This document shows, in pieces, positions 6,901 to 13,152 of a DNA stretch of 15,312 bases. How positions within the stretch are numbered: the first letter of the stretch is position 1; each line of letters begins with the position of its first letter. The position numbers and the translations under genes were made by a program. Origin of the DNA: CBDUSL01 sp965370265 (lineage in GTDB: Bacteria; Patescibacteriota; Patescibacteriia; JAXHNJ01); the NCBI GenBank assembly GCA_965370265.1, contig CBDUSL010000014.1, positions 1-15,312 of the forward strand. The letters are read 5' to 3'. The notes under the pieces were generated by a model. It was not told where the DNA came from, did not search any database, and saw only the letters and a list, made by a program, of their open reading frames with translations.

Positions 6901-7278
6901 GTTGTTCATTTAGAAATAGTAGTTGAGAAGCTTTTTTGGCTAAAATTAGTTAATATTGGCTAAAGAAATTTCTCAACTATTCGTCATGGGTGACTAGGAA
7001 CCCGCTTGAAAGTCTCTGAAACAAAAACAAAAAGGTAATTCATTATATATAAATAGTGAACATACCATAAGAATGGTTGAAAAATTTGCTTTTTGATTGC
7101 CCTAGTCGCAAAAAGTATTTTGGTTTTAGTATCATCATATCCTTTGTCTGCCGTTAATCGCTATTCATTATTGGATACCGGCTATCGGCGGACAAGGATT
7201 GGACATTAAAACCGTTTAGGGCGTGCTGCCCTCTAAAGTCATATTATAATTTAGGGAAAATGTACGCCCTCTTTTTTT
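6901..7278 (+). ncRNA. Unassigned structured non-coding RNA, about 375 nt
   Basis: It is bounded by a near-consensus promoter and an intrinsic terminator, and all three frames are broken by stops. Helices I can draw: P1 6904-6910/7055-7061 (7 bp) closing a domain; inside it a 12-bp helix 6918-6929/6970-6981 and a small hairpin GGGT/ACCC (6988-6991/7000-7003). After the domain come hairpin ACCAT/ATGGT (7064-7077), hairpin CTTTTTG/CAAAAAG (7089-7095/7109-7115), a 14-bp helix with one bulge and a G-U pair (7139-7153/7186-7199), and the terminator stem. The loop GACTAGGA (6992-6999) contains the exact complement of CCTAGTC (7101-7107) in the later loop, giving a likely kissing pseudoknot. I find no tmRNA ends, no RNase P GGAAAGTCC/ACAGAA core and no SRP tetraloop domain. 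The class is unknown to me. Confidence 0.65.
7218..7278 (+). terminator. Terminator of the ncRNA with alternative pairing
   Basis: The outer stem is AGGGCGTGC with GTACGCCCT (7218-7226/7262-7270), followed by C and seven T. The inner hairpin is CCCT-ct-AAA with TTTAGGG (7229-7237/7250-7256). The strand 7228-7237 can instead pair with the earlier TTTAGGGC (7215-7222) around a 5-nt loop, which would break the outer stem. Confidence 0.8.
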
Positions 7279-7334
7279 ACTAAAAATATTTATCCAAAAT
7301 GGCCGTTTTTACCTAATCTTAGCAAAAACAGGGG

Positions 7335-7363
7335 TTGACAAAAGTCGATTTTTAGTATATAAT
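7335..7363 (+). promoter_or_regulatory. Perfect-consensus promoter ahead of the surface-protein gene
   Basis: TTGACA (7335-7340), a 17-nt spacer and TATAAT (7358-7363) match the sigma70 consensus at all twelve positions. The predicted start is near 7370. It lies 226 nt before the ATG of the surface protein, with two terminator-like hairpins between them. Confidence 0.88.
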
Positions 7364-7378
7364 AACTATATAATAAAT

Positions 7379-7402
7379 AAAAGCCGCTTTTTACGGCTTT
7401 TT
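7379..7402 (+). terminator. Terminator-like hairpin directly after the promoter start
   Basis: AAAAGCCG (7379-7386) pairs with CGGCTTTT (7394-7401) around the loop CTTTTTA, and a five-T run (7398-7402) closes it. It begins only about 10 nt after the predicted transcript start, close to the minimum for intrinsic termination, so it may work as an attenuator or 5' protecting stem. Confidence 0.6.
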
Positions 7403-7474
7403 AGAAAAGAATGCTTGCTTTTCTAATGTATATAAAAATAAATAAAACAACAGAAGGATTCAATACGGAGGTTT

Positions 7475-7500
7475 AAAATACCGCTTTTTGCGGTCTTTTT
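7475..7500 (+). terminator. Second terminator-like hairpin in the leader
   Basis: ACCGC (7480-7484) pairs with GCGGT (7490-7494) around a TTTTT loop. It is flanked by AAAA on the left and CTTTTTGTTTT on the right, which extend the stem across one mismatch. It has the same design as the hairpin at 7379-7402. Confidence 0.7.
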
Positions 7501-7595
7501 GTTTTATAAAAAATTATCACTTAATATATTAAAAAATAAACTAAAACTGGTCAAATATTAATTGTTTATATAAATAAAAATTAAAAGGAAAAAAT

Positions 7596-10500
7596 ATGAA
7601 AAAATTTAAATCAATTATTAGTTCATTAGCTATTCTTGGCTTAATAGTTCCGCTTAGCCTGGGAAGTATTTTTCCGGCCGAAGCCGTTAGTGCAGGAGTA
7701 TCAGTAAGTGTAGATGATACAAGTCTAAACGCTTCAACGACCTATTATTACGGATTTACAACTTCCGCCGCTTTATCAGCCTCTACTAGTAATGACAAAG
7801 TAGTTTTTAGTATTCAACACTGGTTTGCCGGCCCTTATATGGACGGAGCAAAAATACTTTTTGATTCCGCCACTATTTATTGGGTTAAGGATGATGGCGC
7901 TGCTTTAGGTAGTGCTCAAGCAGAAGTATTTAATAACGGTGAAGAAATTAGAATTAAAGTTCCTGGTCCTTTGACTATTGCTTCCGGAAGTTCAATTTCA
8001 ATTAAACTCGGCGGAGTTAAAAACCCTTCTGAAGCCGGATCGTATTCTGTAAGTATGACGATGGGAGAAGATACAACTACTGGCTGGAATGAAGGTGAGC
8101 GAATACAAACTGACAATGTGTTGACTTTGGGAATTGATAAATATATTGAAGGACATGTAACTTACGATAGCGGCGGACCAGTTAGTACTTGTTCCGTGAA
8201 TGCAAATATGGAAGGTGGAGAAAACGCTTGGGCCAATGCCAATTGTGATGCAAATGGTTTTTTCAGTTTGCCTATTAGCCAAACCGGTACTTGGAGTCTG
8301 CACTTGGGAGCTAAATGGGAAGAAAGCGGTGAAGTAACAACGGATTGGATTTTTGATGGTTTTAACGAAATCGTAAATGTTAGTGCGGCTGGTACTTTTA
8401 CCAAAAATTTTGTTGTCTCTAAAGCAAATTCAGTAGTGGCCGGAAAAATTTATTTACCTAACGGCACTTGTGCTTCTGAACCTTGGCAGTATCATGTTGA
8501 TGTAAGAAATGAAATGGGACAAGGGTCAGGCGGTAGTCTATCTAATGATTGCAGCTTTAGTATTCCCGTGAAGGCAGGTACTTACAAACTATCTATTCAT
8601 TCCCAAAATCCACAATATTATTTACCCGAAATAAAAGTAACAGTTGCAGCTGATGAAACAAAAAATGTAGGAATAAAAACTTTAAAAGAAAAGACAGCCC
8701 AAATTAAAGGCCGTGTTCTTGATGCAAACGGAAATCCAATCTCAAATATGAGAATGAATATGTGGGGCTATAGCGGTTGGGCCGACGCAATGACGACTTC
8801 TACCGGTGACTATACTCTTTGGGGCTATAAAGGAGAATGGGAAGTAAGACCGGACGATTGGGATGCCAGTCAAAAAGGTCTTATTAGTACTGATCCTCCG
8901 GTTCGGGTTAATATCACCAGCGATAGTCAAATAGTGACTGGCGTTAACTTTACCCTACAGCATGCTGACGCAGAGGTAACCTTAAATTTTACCGGGGTGG
9001 AAATAGAAGGCCAAATGTTTGGTTGGGCATATTGTCGTAAAGCGGGAGCGATGCCTGGTCCAGGCGGAGAATTTGGAGCAGGTCTTATGGGAACAACAGC
9101 AACCATTCCTCTTTTGGGGGGTGAAACATACACCTGTGGCGCTCATCTGCCTCCGGAAATGGGAGTTTCTCTGGACAAAGAAGTAGAAGTTTATGTAGCT
9201 AAAAACGAAGAAAAAACGGTTACTTTAAAATTAATTAGAAATAATGCAGAAATAGTCGGTTACTTAAGAAACGCCAAAACCGGCGCAGTTATTACCGATG
9301 TTGGAGGCGACGTTTTTGCCATGGGTGAAGGAATTGGCATGGGATATCACGCCTTTGTTAATTATGATGGTAGTTATCGTCTTTCTGTCCGGGGTGGCTC
9401 ATGTTATAATATTGGCCATCATATTAGAGAGGGCGGCTATATGGAAGGTAATCCCGATTTTTCACCTACTTGTGTATCTGCCAATTCAAGAGTAGTAAAA
9501 GATCTTGATGTTTATAAAGCCGATGCCAAAATCAGGGCTACAGTAAAAGACCCGAACGGTAATCCGGTATCATGGGCCTGGGTATGGTGCGATAACTTTA
9601 AACAAAAAGAAGAAGAAGTAAAAGGGCCTTTTGACGGCGGTGAAGTTCTTCACGCCGGAAGTGAAACCGATATGAATGGTGTAGCCAATGTTGACGTTTT
9701 AGCGGGTACTTATTCCTGTGGAGCCGGTATGCCACCCGAGATGGCTAGCTATATGCCTCCTGATATGGTTGATGTTACTGCCTTAACCGGTCAAAAAGTT
9801 TCTATTACCTTGCAATTTAAGGAAGCTGACGGCAGTATTTCAGGTAATGTATTTGATGAAAACGGCAGCAAAGTAAATATGGGTTTCTGTCATGCCTGGA
9901 GTCCGGAAGGCGGTTTCAGCGGCGGTCCGGTATTTGGCGGGGTTTATAATATCCCACTTTCAATCGGCAGTTGGTATGTTGGTTGCGACTCAATGGATGG
10001 CCAGTCATTCTATCGTTCTGATGAAGTTGCTATCACTCTTTCTGAAAAAGGCGATCTTAATAAAAATTTTGTCTTGCGTAAATCAGACTTTGAAATCCCG
10101 GAATCGGTAAGCACCACCATTAATGCCTCTGCCTTGACTGTTGTTACTCTACCGGATGGTTCGAACATTACTTTACCGGCAAACTTTGTTGATACTTCAC
10201 AAGATTCTTCCTACACCTTAACAGCTACGCCAACTATTGATATATATTCGACCGTAACCGCAAAACCGGCTCTTGGTTTTGCCTGGGATTTACAGCTTTC
10301 CCAAAGTGGCCAATCGGTAACTGACACCTTTAATTCCGATGTCTCTATTTGTTTTTCTTATGATGACGCAATGTTGGAAAAAAATGGAATTGAGGAAACC
10401 ACTATAGTCGGCAACTACTGGGATGCCAATAAAAGCTCCTGGATGAGACCGACCGGGGTTACTCTTGATACAGAAGGAAATCAAGTTTGCTTTAACACTA

Positions 10501-11621
10501 ATCACTTTACCGAATTTGCCATTACCACCGGCTCCAACCAAATGGGAGCGCGTACAAATAAAAGCATAGTCACAGCTCCTAAAGCGGGTGGCGGTCCGCA
10601 TATTACCATGTGGGATTCAGCCATTAACAAAGAAGCCAATTTTATGGCTTATGGCAATAACTTCCGGGGCGGAGTAAAAGCGGTGACAGCCGATCTGGAT
10701 GGTGACGGAACAAATGAAATTGTTACTGTTCCTTATTCGGGAGGCGGTCCGCATGTAAGAGCCTTTAATAGCGATGGTGAAAATATAGCCAATGTCTTTC
10801 CGTATGCCATGGCTTTCCGCGGCGGACTTTCTCTGGCGGCTGGTGATGTGGATGGTGATGGAGCTGATGAAATTATTATTGCCCCTTCAAACGGGGGAGG
10901 ACCTCATGTTAGGGTTTACAAGTATTCAGACGGGAGTTTTAGTCATTATGCCTCTTGGTTCGCCTATACTCCGGAACTCTTTACCGGTATAGAAGTGTAC
11001 GCCGGGGATGTTGATGGAGACGGCGCGGATGAAGTGGTCACAACCACAAAGTCCGGGGCTACGCCACACGTGAGAATATTTAATGGAGACGGCACATTTG
11101 TTAACCACTTCTTCGCTTTTGCGGAAGCTTTTAAAGGAGGCGTAAATGTTACTCTTGGCGACTATAATGGTGACGGAGCTAAAGATATAGTAGTCTCTCC
11201 TGCTTCTGGTGGCGGACCTCAATATAGAATCTTTAACTATGAGGGCGGCTTGCTTACCTCTGGTTTTGCTTATGACTCTTCCTGGAGAATGGGCATGAAA
11301 ACCGGAGTAGGCGATGTTGACGGCGACAATGAGATTGAAATTATTACCGCTCCTTCCACTGGTGGCCCGCACGTGAAAGTGTTTGGTTCTGACGGTAGCC
11401 TCGAATCACACTTCATGGCCTACGTTACTGATTTCCGTGGAGGACTTGAATTATCGGTAGCAGACATTGACGCAGACGGCATAGCCGAGATTATCACCGT
11501 ACCAATGGGAGAAGGCGGTCCGCACGTAAAGATTCAGAATGCGACCGGAGGACTTGTTAATCACTTTATGAGCCATTATGCCGGTTTCCGCGGCGGGGTT
11601 AATCTCTCTATCAGTCAATAA
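7596..11621 (+). CDS. Giant secreted surface protein: Ig-like repeats plus 7-bladed FG-GAP propeller
   Basis: This 1341-residue protein has a Sec signal peptide (KKFK, a hydrophobic core, cleavage likely after AEA at residue 30). Residues 31-180 are a beta-rich domain with an ISIKLGGVKNPSEAGSYSVSM motif. From about 184 to 830 there are roughly seven carboxypeptidase-regulatory-like/CnaB-type domains, starting near 184, 279, 368, 458, 551, 644 and 746, each opening with an (A/S)xIxGxVxDxNG-like strand and closing with an NFVVSK or TLxL strand. Residues 831-980 are a further beta domain ending HFTEFAI. Residues 983-1341 hold seven PHVRxF blades with six DxDxDG calcium loops, an FG-GAP/VCBS propeller. 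It has 14 cysteines, in pairs, and none in the propeller. No sortase signal, C-terminal membrane segment or lipobox is seen. Likely role: adhesion or cell-surface contact. RBS AAAGGA lies 6-7 nt before the ATG. Confidence 0.88.
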   Translation: MKKFKSIISSLAILGLIVPLSLGSIFPAEAVSAGVSVSVDDTSLNASTTYYYGFTTSAALSASTSNDKVVFSIQHWFAGPYMDGAKILFDSATIYWVKDDGAALGSAQAEVFNNGEEIRIKVPGPLTIASGSSISIKLGGVKNPSEAGSYSVSMTMGEDTTTGWNEGERIQTDNVLTLGIDKYIEGHVTYDSGGPVSTCSVNANMEGGENAWANANCDANGFFSLPISQTGTWSLHLGAKWEESGEVTTDWIFDGFNEIVNVSAAGTFTKNFVVSKANSVVAGKIYLPNGTCASEPWQYHVDVRNEMGQGSGGSLSNDCSFSIPVKAGTYKLSIHSQNPQYYLPEIKVTVAADETKNVGIKTLKEKTAQIKGRVLDANGNPISNMRMNMWGYSGWADAMTTSTGDYTLWGYKGEWEVRPDDWDASQKGLISTDPPVRVNITSDSQIVTGVNFTLQHADAEVTLNFTGVEIEGQMFGWAYCRKAGAMPGPGGEFGAGLMGTTATIPLLGGETYTCGAHLPPEMGVSLDKEVEVYVAKNEEKTVTLKLIRNNAEIVGYLRNAKTGAVITDVGGDVFAMGEGIGMGYHAFVNYDGSYRLSVRGGSCYNIGHHIREGGYMEGNPDFSPTCVSANSRVVKDLDVYKADAKIRATVKDPNGNPVSWAWVWCDNFKQKEEEVKGPFDGGEVLHAGSETDMNGVANVDVLAGTYSCGAGMPPEMASYMPPDMVDVTALTGQKVSITLQFKEADGSISGNVFDENGSKVNMGFCHAWSPEGGFSGGPVFGGVYNIPLSIGSWYVGCDSMDGQSFYRSDEVAITLSEKGDLNKNFVLRKSDFEIPESVSTTINASALTVVTLPDGSNITLPANFVDTSQDSSYTLTATPTIDIYSTVTAKPALGFAWDLQLSQSGQSVTDTFNSDVSICFSYDDAMLEKNGIEETTIVGNYWDANKSSWMRPTGVTLDTEGNQVCFNTNHFTEFAITTGSNQMGARTNKSIVTAPKAGGGPHITMWDSAINKEANFMAYGNNFRGGVKAVTADLDGDGTNEIVTVPYSGGGPHVRAFNSDGENIANVFPYAMAFRGGLSLAAGDVDGDGADEIIIAPSNGGGPHVRVYKYSDGSFSHYASWFAYTPELFTGIEVYAGDVDGDGADEVVTTTKSGATPHVRIFNGDGTFVNHFFAFAEAFKGGVNVTLGDYNGDGAKDIVVSPASGGGPQYRIFNYEGGLLTSGFAYDSSWRMGMKTGVGDVDGDNEIEIITAPSTGGPHVKVFGSDGSLESHFMAYVTDFRGGLELSVADIDADGIAEIITVPMGEGGPHVKIQNATGGLVNHFMSHYAGFRGGVNLSISQ

Positions 11622-11659
11622 ATAAAGTTACAACTAAATATAGCAAAAACAAAAAAACT

Positions 11660-11685
11660 AAAAAGCTCCCGTCTGGGGGCTTTTT
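11660..11685 (+). terminator. Terminator of the surface-protein gene
   Basis: AAAAAGCTCCC (11660-11670) and GGGGGCTTTTT (11675-11685) form an 11-bp stem with one G-U pair around the loop GTCT. The right arm ends in five T. It lies 38 nt after the stop codon. Confidence 0.88.
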
Positions 11686-11725
11686 AGAATAAGAAATGAT
11701 TAAAAAAGTAATCCACAAAGGATGG

Positions 11726-11754
11726 TTTTCATATATAAAAAATAATGATATAAT
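11726..11754 (+). promoter_or_regulatory. Promoter of the dksA-like/lspA pair
   Basis: TTTTCA (11726-11731), a 17-nt spacer and a perfect TATAAT (11749-11754) predict a start near 11761, giving a leader of about 24 nt. Confidence 0.6.
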
Positions 11755-11784
11755 AATTTCGTTGTTAATAATTAAGAAAGAATT

Positions 11785-12138
11785 ATGGACCAAGATTTTA
11801 TCGAGGAAATGAAGAAAAAATTGGATTTAGAAAGGAAGGAGCTTAGAAAAAGACTTGATGGTTTTGGTAAAGAGGATAAACATGTAAAAGATGATTTTCA
11901 TTCTGATTTTCCGGATTACGGTGATAAAGATGAGGATAACGCGACTGAAGTGGCCGAATATCAGGATAATTTAGCTCTTGAAGGAAGCCTGGAAAAAAGA
12001 TTGATTCAGGTTGATGAAGCCCTAGAAAAAATAGAAAAAGGAAAATATGGGATTTGCGAAAACTGCCAAAAGGAAATTGCTAAAGAAAGACTTGAGGTAA
12101 ATCAAGCGGCCAAAGTTTGTATGAGCTGTAGGGAATAA
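11785..12138 (+). CDS. DksA/TraR-family C4 zinc-finger protein
   Basis: This 117-residue protein belongs to the DksA/TraR family, whose members reach into the RNA polymerase secondary channel or act as stress proteins. Residues 5-85 form a charged helical hairpin (coiled coil) with an acidic stretch near 40-55. The family's LxxIDxALxRIxxGxYGxCxxCG pattern is clear as VDEALEKIEKGKYGICENC. The zinc ligands are Cys91, Cys94, Cys112 and Cys115. The tip acids of E. coli DksA (DxxDxA) are not evident, so it may be nearer to the YocK/TraR-like branch than to true DksA. The start has only a weak AAGAAAG site. Its TAA directly abuts the ATG of lspA with no gap, so the two form an operon. Confidence 0.9.
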   Translation: MDQDFIEEMKKKLDLERKELRKRLDGFGKEDKHVKDDFHSDFPDYGDKDEDNATEVAEYQDNLALEGSLEKRLIQVDEALEKIEKGKYGICENCQKEIAKERLEVNQAAKVCMSCRE

Positions 12139-12582
12139 ATGGCTTTATTAAAAAATAAATATTTTATTGTTACGATTGTTTTATTTACTTTTCTTCTGGA
12201 CCGTTTATTGAAGATAATGGTTTTAGAGAGGGAAGGTTTTTTTATTATTAAAAATTTTCTAAAAATAAACTATTATCCTAATTGGGGAATTGCTTTTAGT
12301 ATGCCGGTCAGCCGGTTTATTGTTTATCCCCTGATTATTATTATTTTAATAATAGTTTTTTATTATTTAACGGCTGGTTTAAAAAGCAAAGATTATTTTT
12401 TAATCTGGGCCTGTGCCCTAATTTTTGTGGGCGCTTTTTCGAACCTTCTTGACCGTTTTCGTTTTGGCCATGTGGTTGATTATATAAATTTTACCGGCCG
12501 GTTCCCGGTTTTTAACTTGTCTGATGTGATGATTGTGACAGGAGTTGGATTATTGATAATCAAAGGATTAAAGAAAAAATAA
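12139..12582 (+). CDS. lspA: Lipoprotein signal peptidase II
   Basis: This 147-residue inner-membrane aspartyl protease cuts the signal peptide from prolipoproteins after lipid attachment. Four membrane segments can be seen at about 8-27, 59-80, 86-104 and 127-145. The conserved blocks are present: DRLLK at 21-25, PNWGIAFS at 48-54, GAFSNLLDRFRFGHVVDYI and FNLSDVMI. The likely catalytic pair is Asp114 (VVD) and Asp129 (NLSD). It is at the short end of the family. Linkage to a DksA/TraR-type gene just upstream recurs in other bacteria (for example in Firmicutes). A bidirectional terminator begins 4 nt after the stop. Confidence 0.96.
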   Translation: MALLKNKYFIVTIVLFTFLLDRLLKIMVLEREGFFIIKNFLKINYYPNWGIAFSMPVSRFIVYPLIIIILIIVFYYLTAGLKSKDYFLIWACALIFVGAFSNLLDRFRFGHVVDYINFTGRFPVFNLSDVMIVTGVGLLIIKGLKKK

Positions 12583-12585
12583 AAA

Positions 12586-12614
12586 AGAGCCTCTTAAAGA
12601 GGCTCTGGTTTTTT
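12586..12614. terminator. Bidirectional terminator between convergent genes
   Basis: AGAGCCTCT (12586-12594) and AGAGGCTCT (12598-12606) form a perfect 9-bp stem around TAA. On the plus strand GG and six T follow. On the minus strand six T follow directly (complement of 12580-12585), so it serves lspA and the converging zinc-ribbon gene. Confidence 0.9.
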
Positions 12615-13030
12615 CAAAATGGAAGGTCGTAGGGTCTGCCGCATTTTGGGCAGAGAATTAATTCTCCAAAATCACGGGGAACAATTTTATTATGGCAATG
12701 AGAACAAATCATAGCCACTGAATCCGGGGAGTGTTTAGCAGAATAACGGATTGATTCATCAATATCTTTGATGCTTTCTGGGGTAAGCTCCATTTTTTCG
12801 AGAACTATCCCCAGGTGTTCAATTTCTCCTTTTCTTTGGGTAGTGTCGGTGATTTTTGTAATCACGAACTGATGGTTTTGAATTGAGTTATCTTTGCCCT
12901 GAAAAGGAGTAACTATTATTAATCCGACTTTTAAATTTTCTTTTTCATCTTCCTTTCTGATTCTAATAATTACTGTTTCTATGCTAAAATCATCGGTAGG
13001 GTTTACCACCTTCATGGTCCATTTAGGCAT
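12614..13030 (-). CDS. Unknown protein with C-terminal zinc ribbon
   Basis: This 138-residue soluble protein ends in a clear zinc ribbon: CSHC (Cys109, Cys112) and CPKC (Cys127, Cys130), followed by GRPYDLPF. Residues 1-75 are beta-rich, opening MPKWTMKVVNPTDDFSIETVIIRI, with a VGLIIVTPF strand. Residues 80-100 are a charged helix. I do not recognise the N-terminal fold. It has the best Shine-Dalgarno in the window (AAGGAGGG, complement of 13035-13042, 4-5 nt before ATG 13030) and its own promoter divergent from comM. Zinc ribbons of this kind are common in nucleic-acid-binding or regulatory proteins, but its role is open. Confidence 0.7.
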   Translation of the reverse strand: MPKWTMKVVNPTDDFSIETVIIRIRKEDEKENLKVGLIIVTPFQGKDNSIQNHQFVITKITDTTQRKGEIEHLGIVLEKMELTPESIKDIDESIRYSAKHSPDSVAMICSHCHNKIVPRDFGELILCPKCGRPYDLPF

Positions 13031-13064
13031 TCTCCCTCCTTAATGTAAAGTGCATTAGTAAATC

Positions 13065-13093
13065 ATCTTAACTTATTTTTTTATATTTGACAA
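13065..13093 (-). promoter_or_regulatory. Promoter of the zinc-ribbon gene, overlapping the comM promoter
   Basis: On the minus strand TTGTCA (13093-13088) and TAAGAT (13070-13065) are 17 nt apart. The -35 box overlaps that of the divergent comM promoter by five bases. Confidence 0.5.
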
Positions 13094-13115
13094 ATATGTT
13101 TTTCTAAATTATACT
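13087..13115 (+). promoter_or_regulatory. Promoter of comM
   Basis: TTGACA (13087-13092), a 17-nt spacer and TATACT (13110-13115) form a near-consensus promoter. The start would fall near 13122, leaving a leader of only about 31 nt. Confidence 0.8.
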
Positions 13116-13123
13116 AAAATAAC

Positions 13124-13149
13124 AAGGTGGCTTTTGAAAAGGCGACCTT
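13124..13149 (+). promoter_or_regulatory. Hairpin covering the comM ribosome-binding site
   Basis: AAGGT (13124-13128) pairs with ACCTT (13145-13149), and GCTT with AA-GC continues the stem around a small loop with a mismatch and a bulge. A T-run and the ATG at 13153 follow at once. The only Shine-Dalgarno-like run, AAAAGG (13137-13142), lies inside the structure. Confidence 0.4.
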
Positions 13150-13152
13150 TTT

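Larger units (their letters stand above)
7370..7595 (+). other. Hairpin-rich leader or short ncRNA upstream of the surface-protein gene
   Basis: Downstream of the consensus promoter come three hairpins: 7379-7401 (terminator-like), 7401-7426 (perfect 9-bp stem TTAGAAAAG/CTTTTCTAA) and 7475-7500 (terminator-like). A consensus Shine-Dalgarno GGAGG stands at 7467-7471 with no ATG, GTG or TTG at a usable distance. Either the RNA is an attenuated leader of the surface-protein mRNA, or it is a separate small RNA of about 33 or 130 nt. The gene could also use a weak promoter nearer to it (TGGTCA 7548-7553, TATAAA 7569-7574, 15-nt spacer). From 7505 to 7580 the sequence is AT-rich with nothing else I recognise. 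Confidence 0.55.

Noticed and set aside
6901..7278. tmRNA, RNase P RNA, 6S RNA or group I intron.
   Set aside because: None of the conserved motifs could be found by eye: no tRNA-like ends or tag frame, no GGAAAGTCC/ACAGAA core, no single long rod with a central bubble, and no intron core. A covariance search would settle it.
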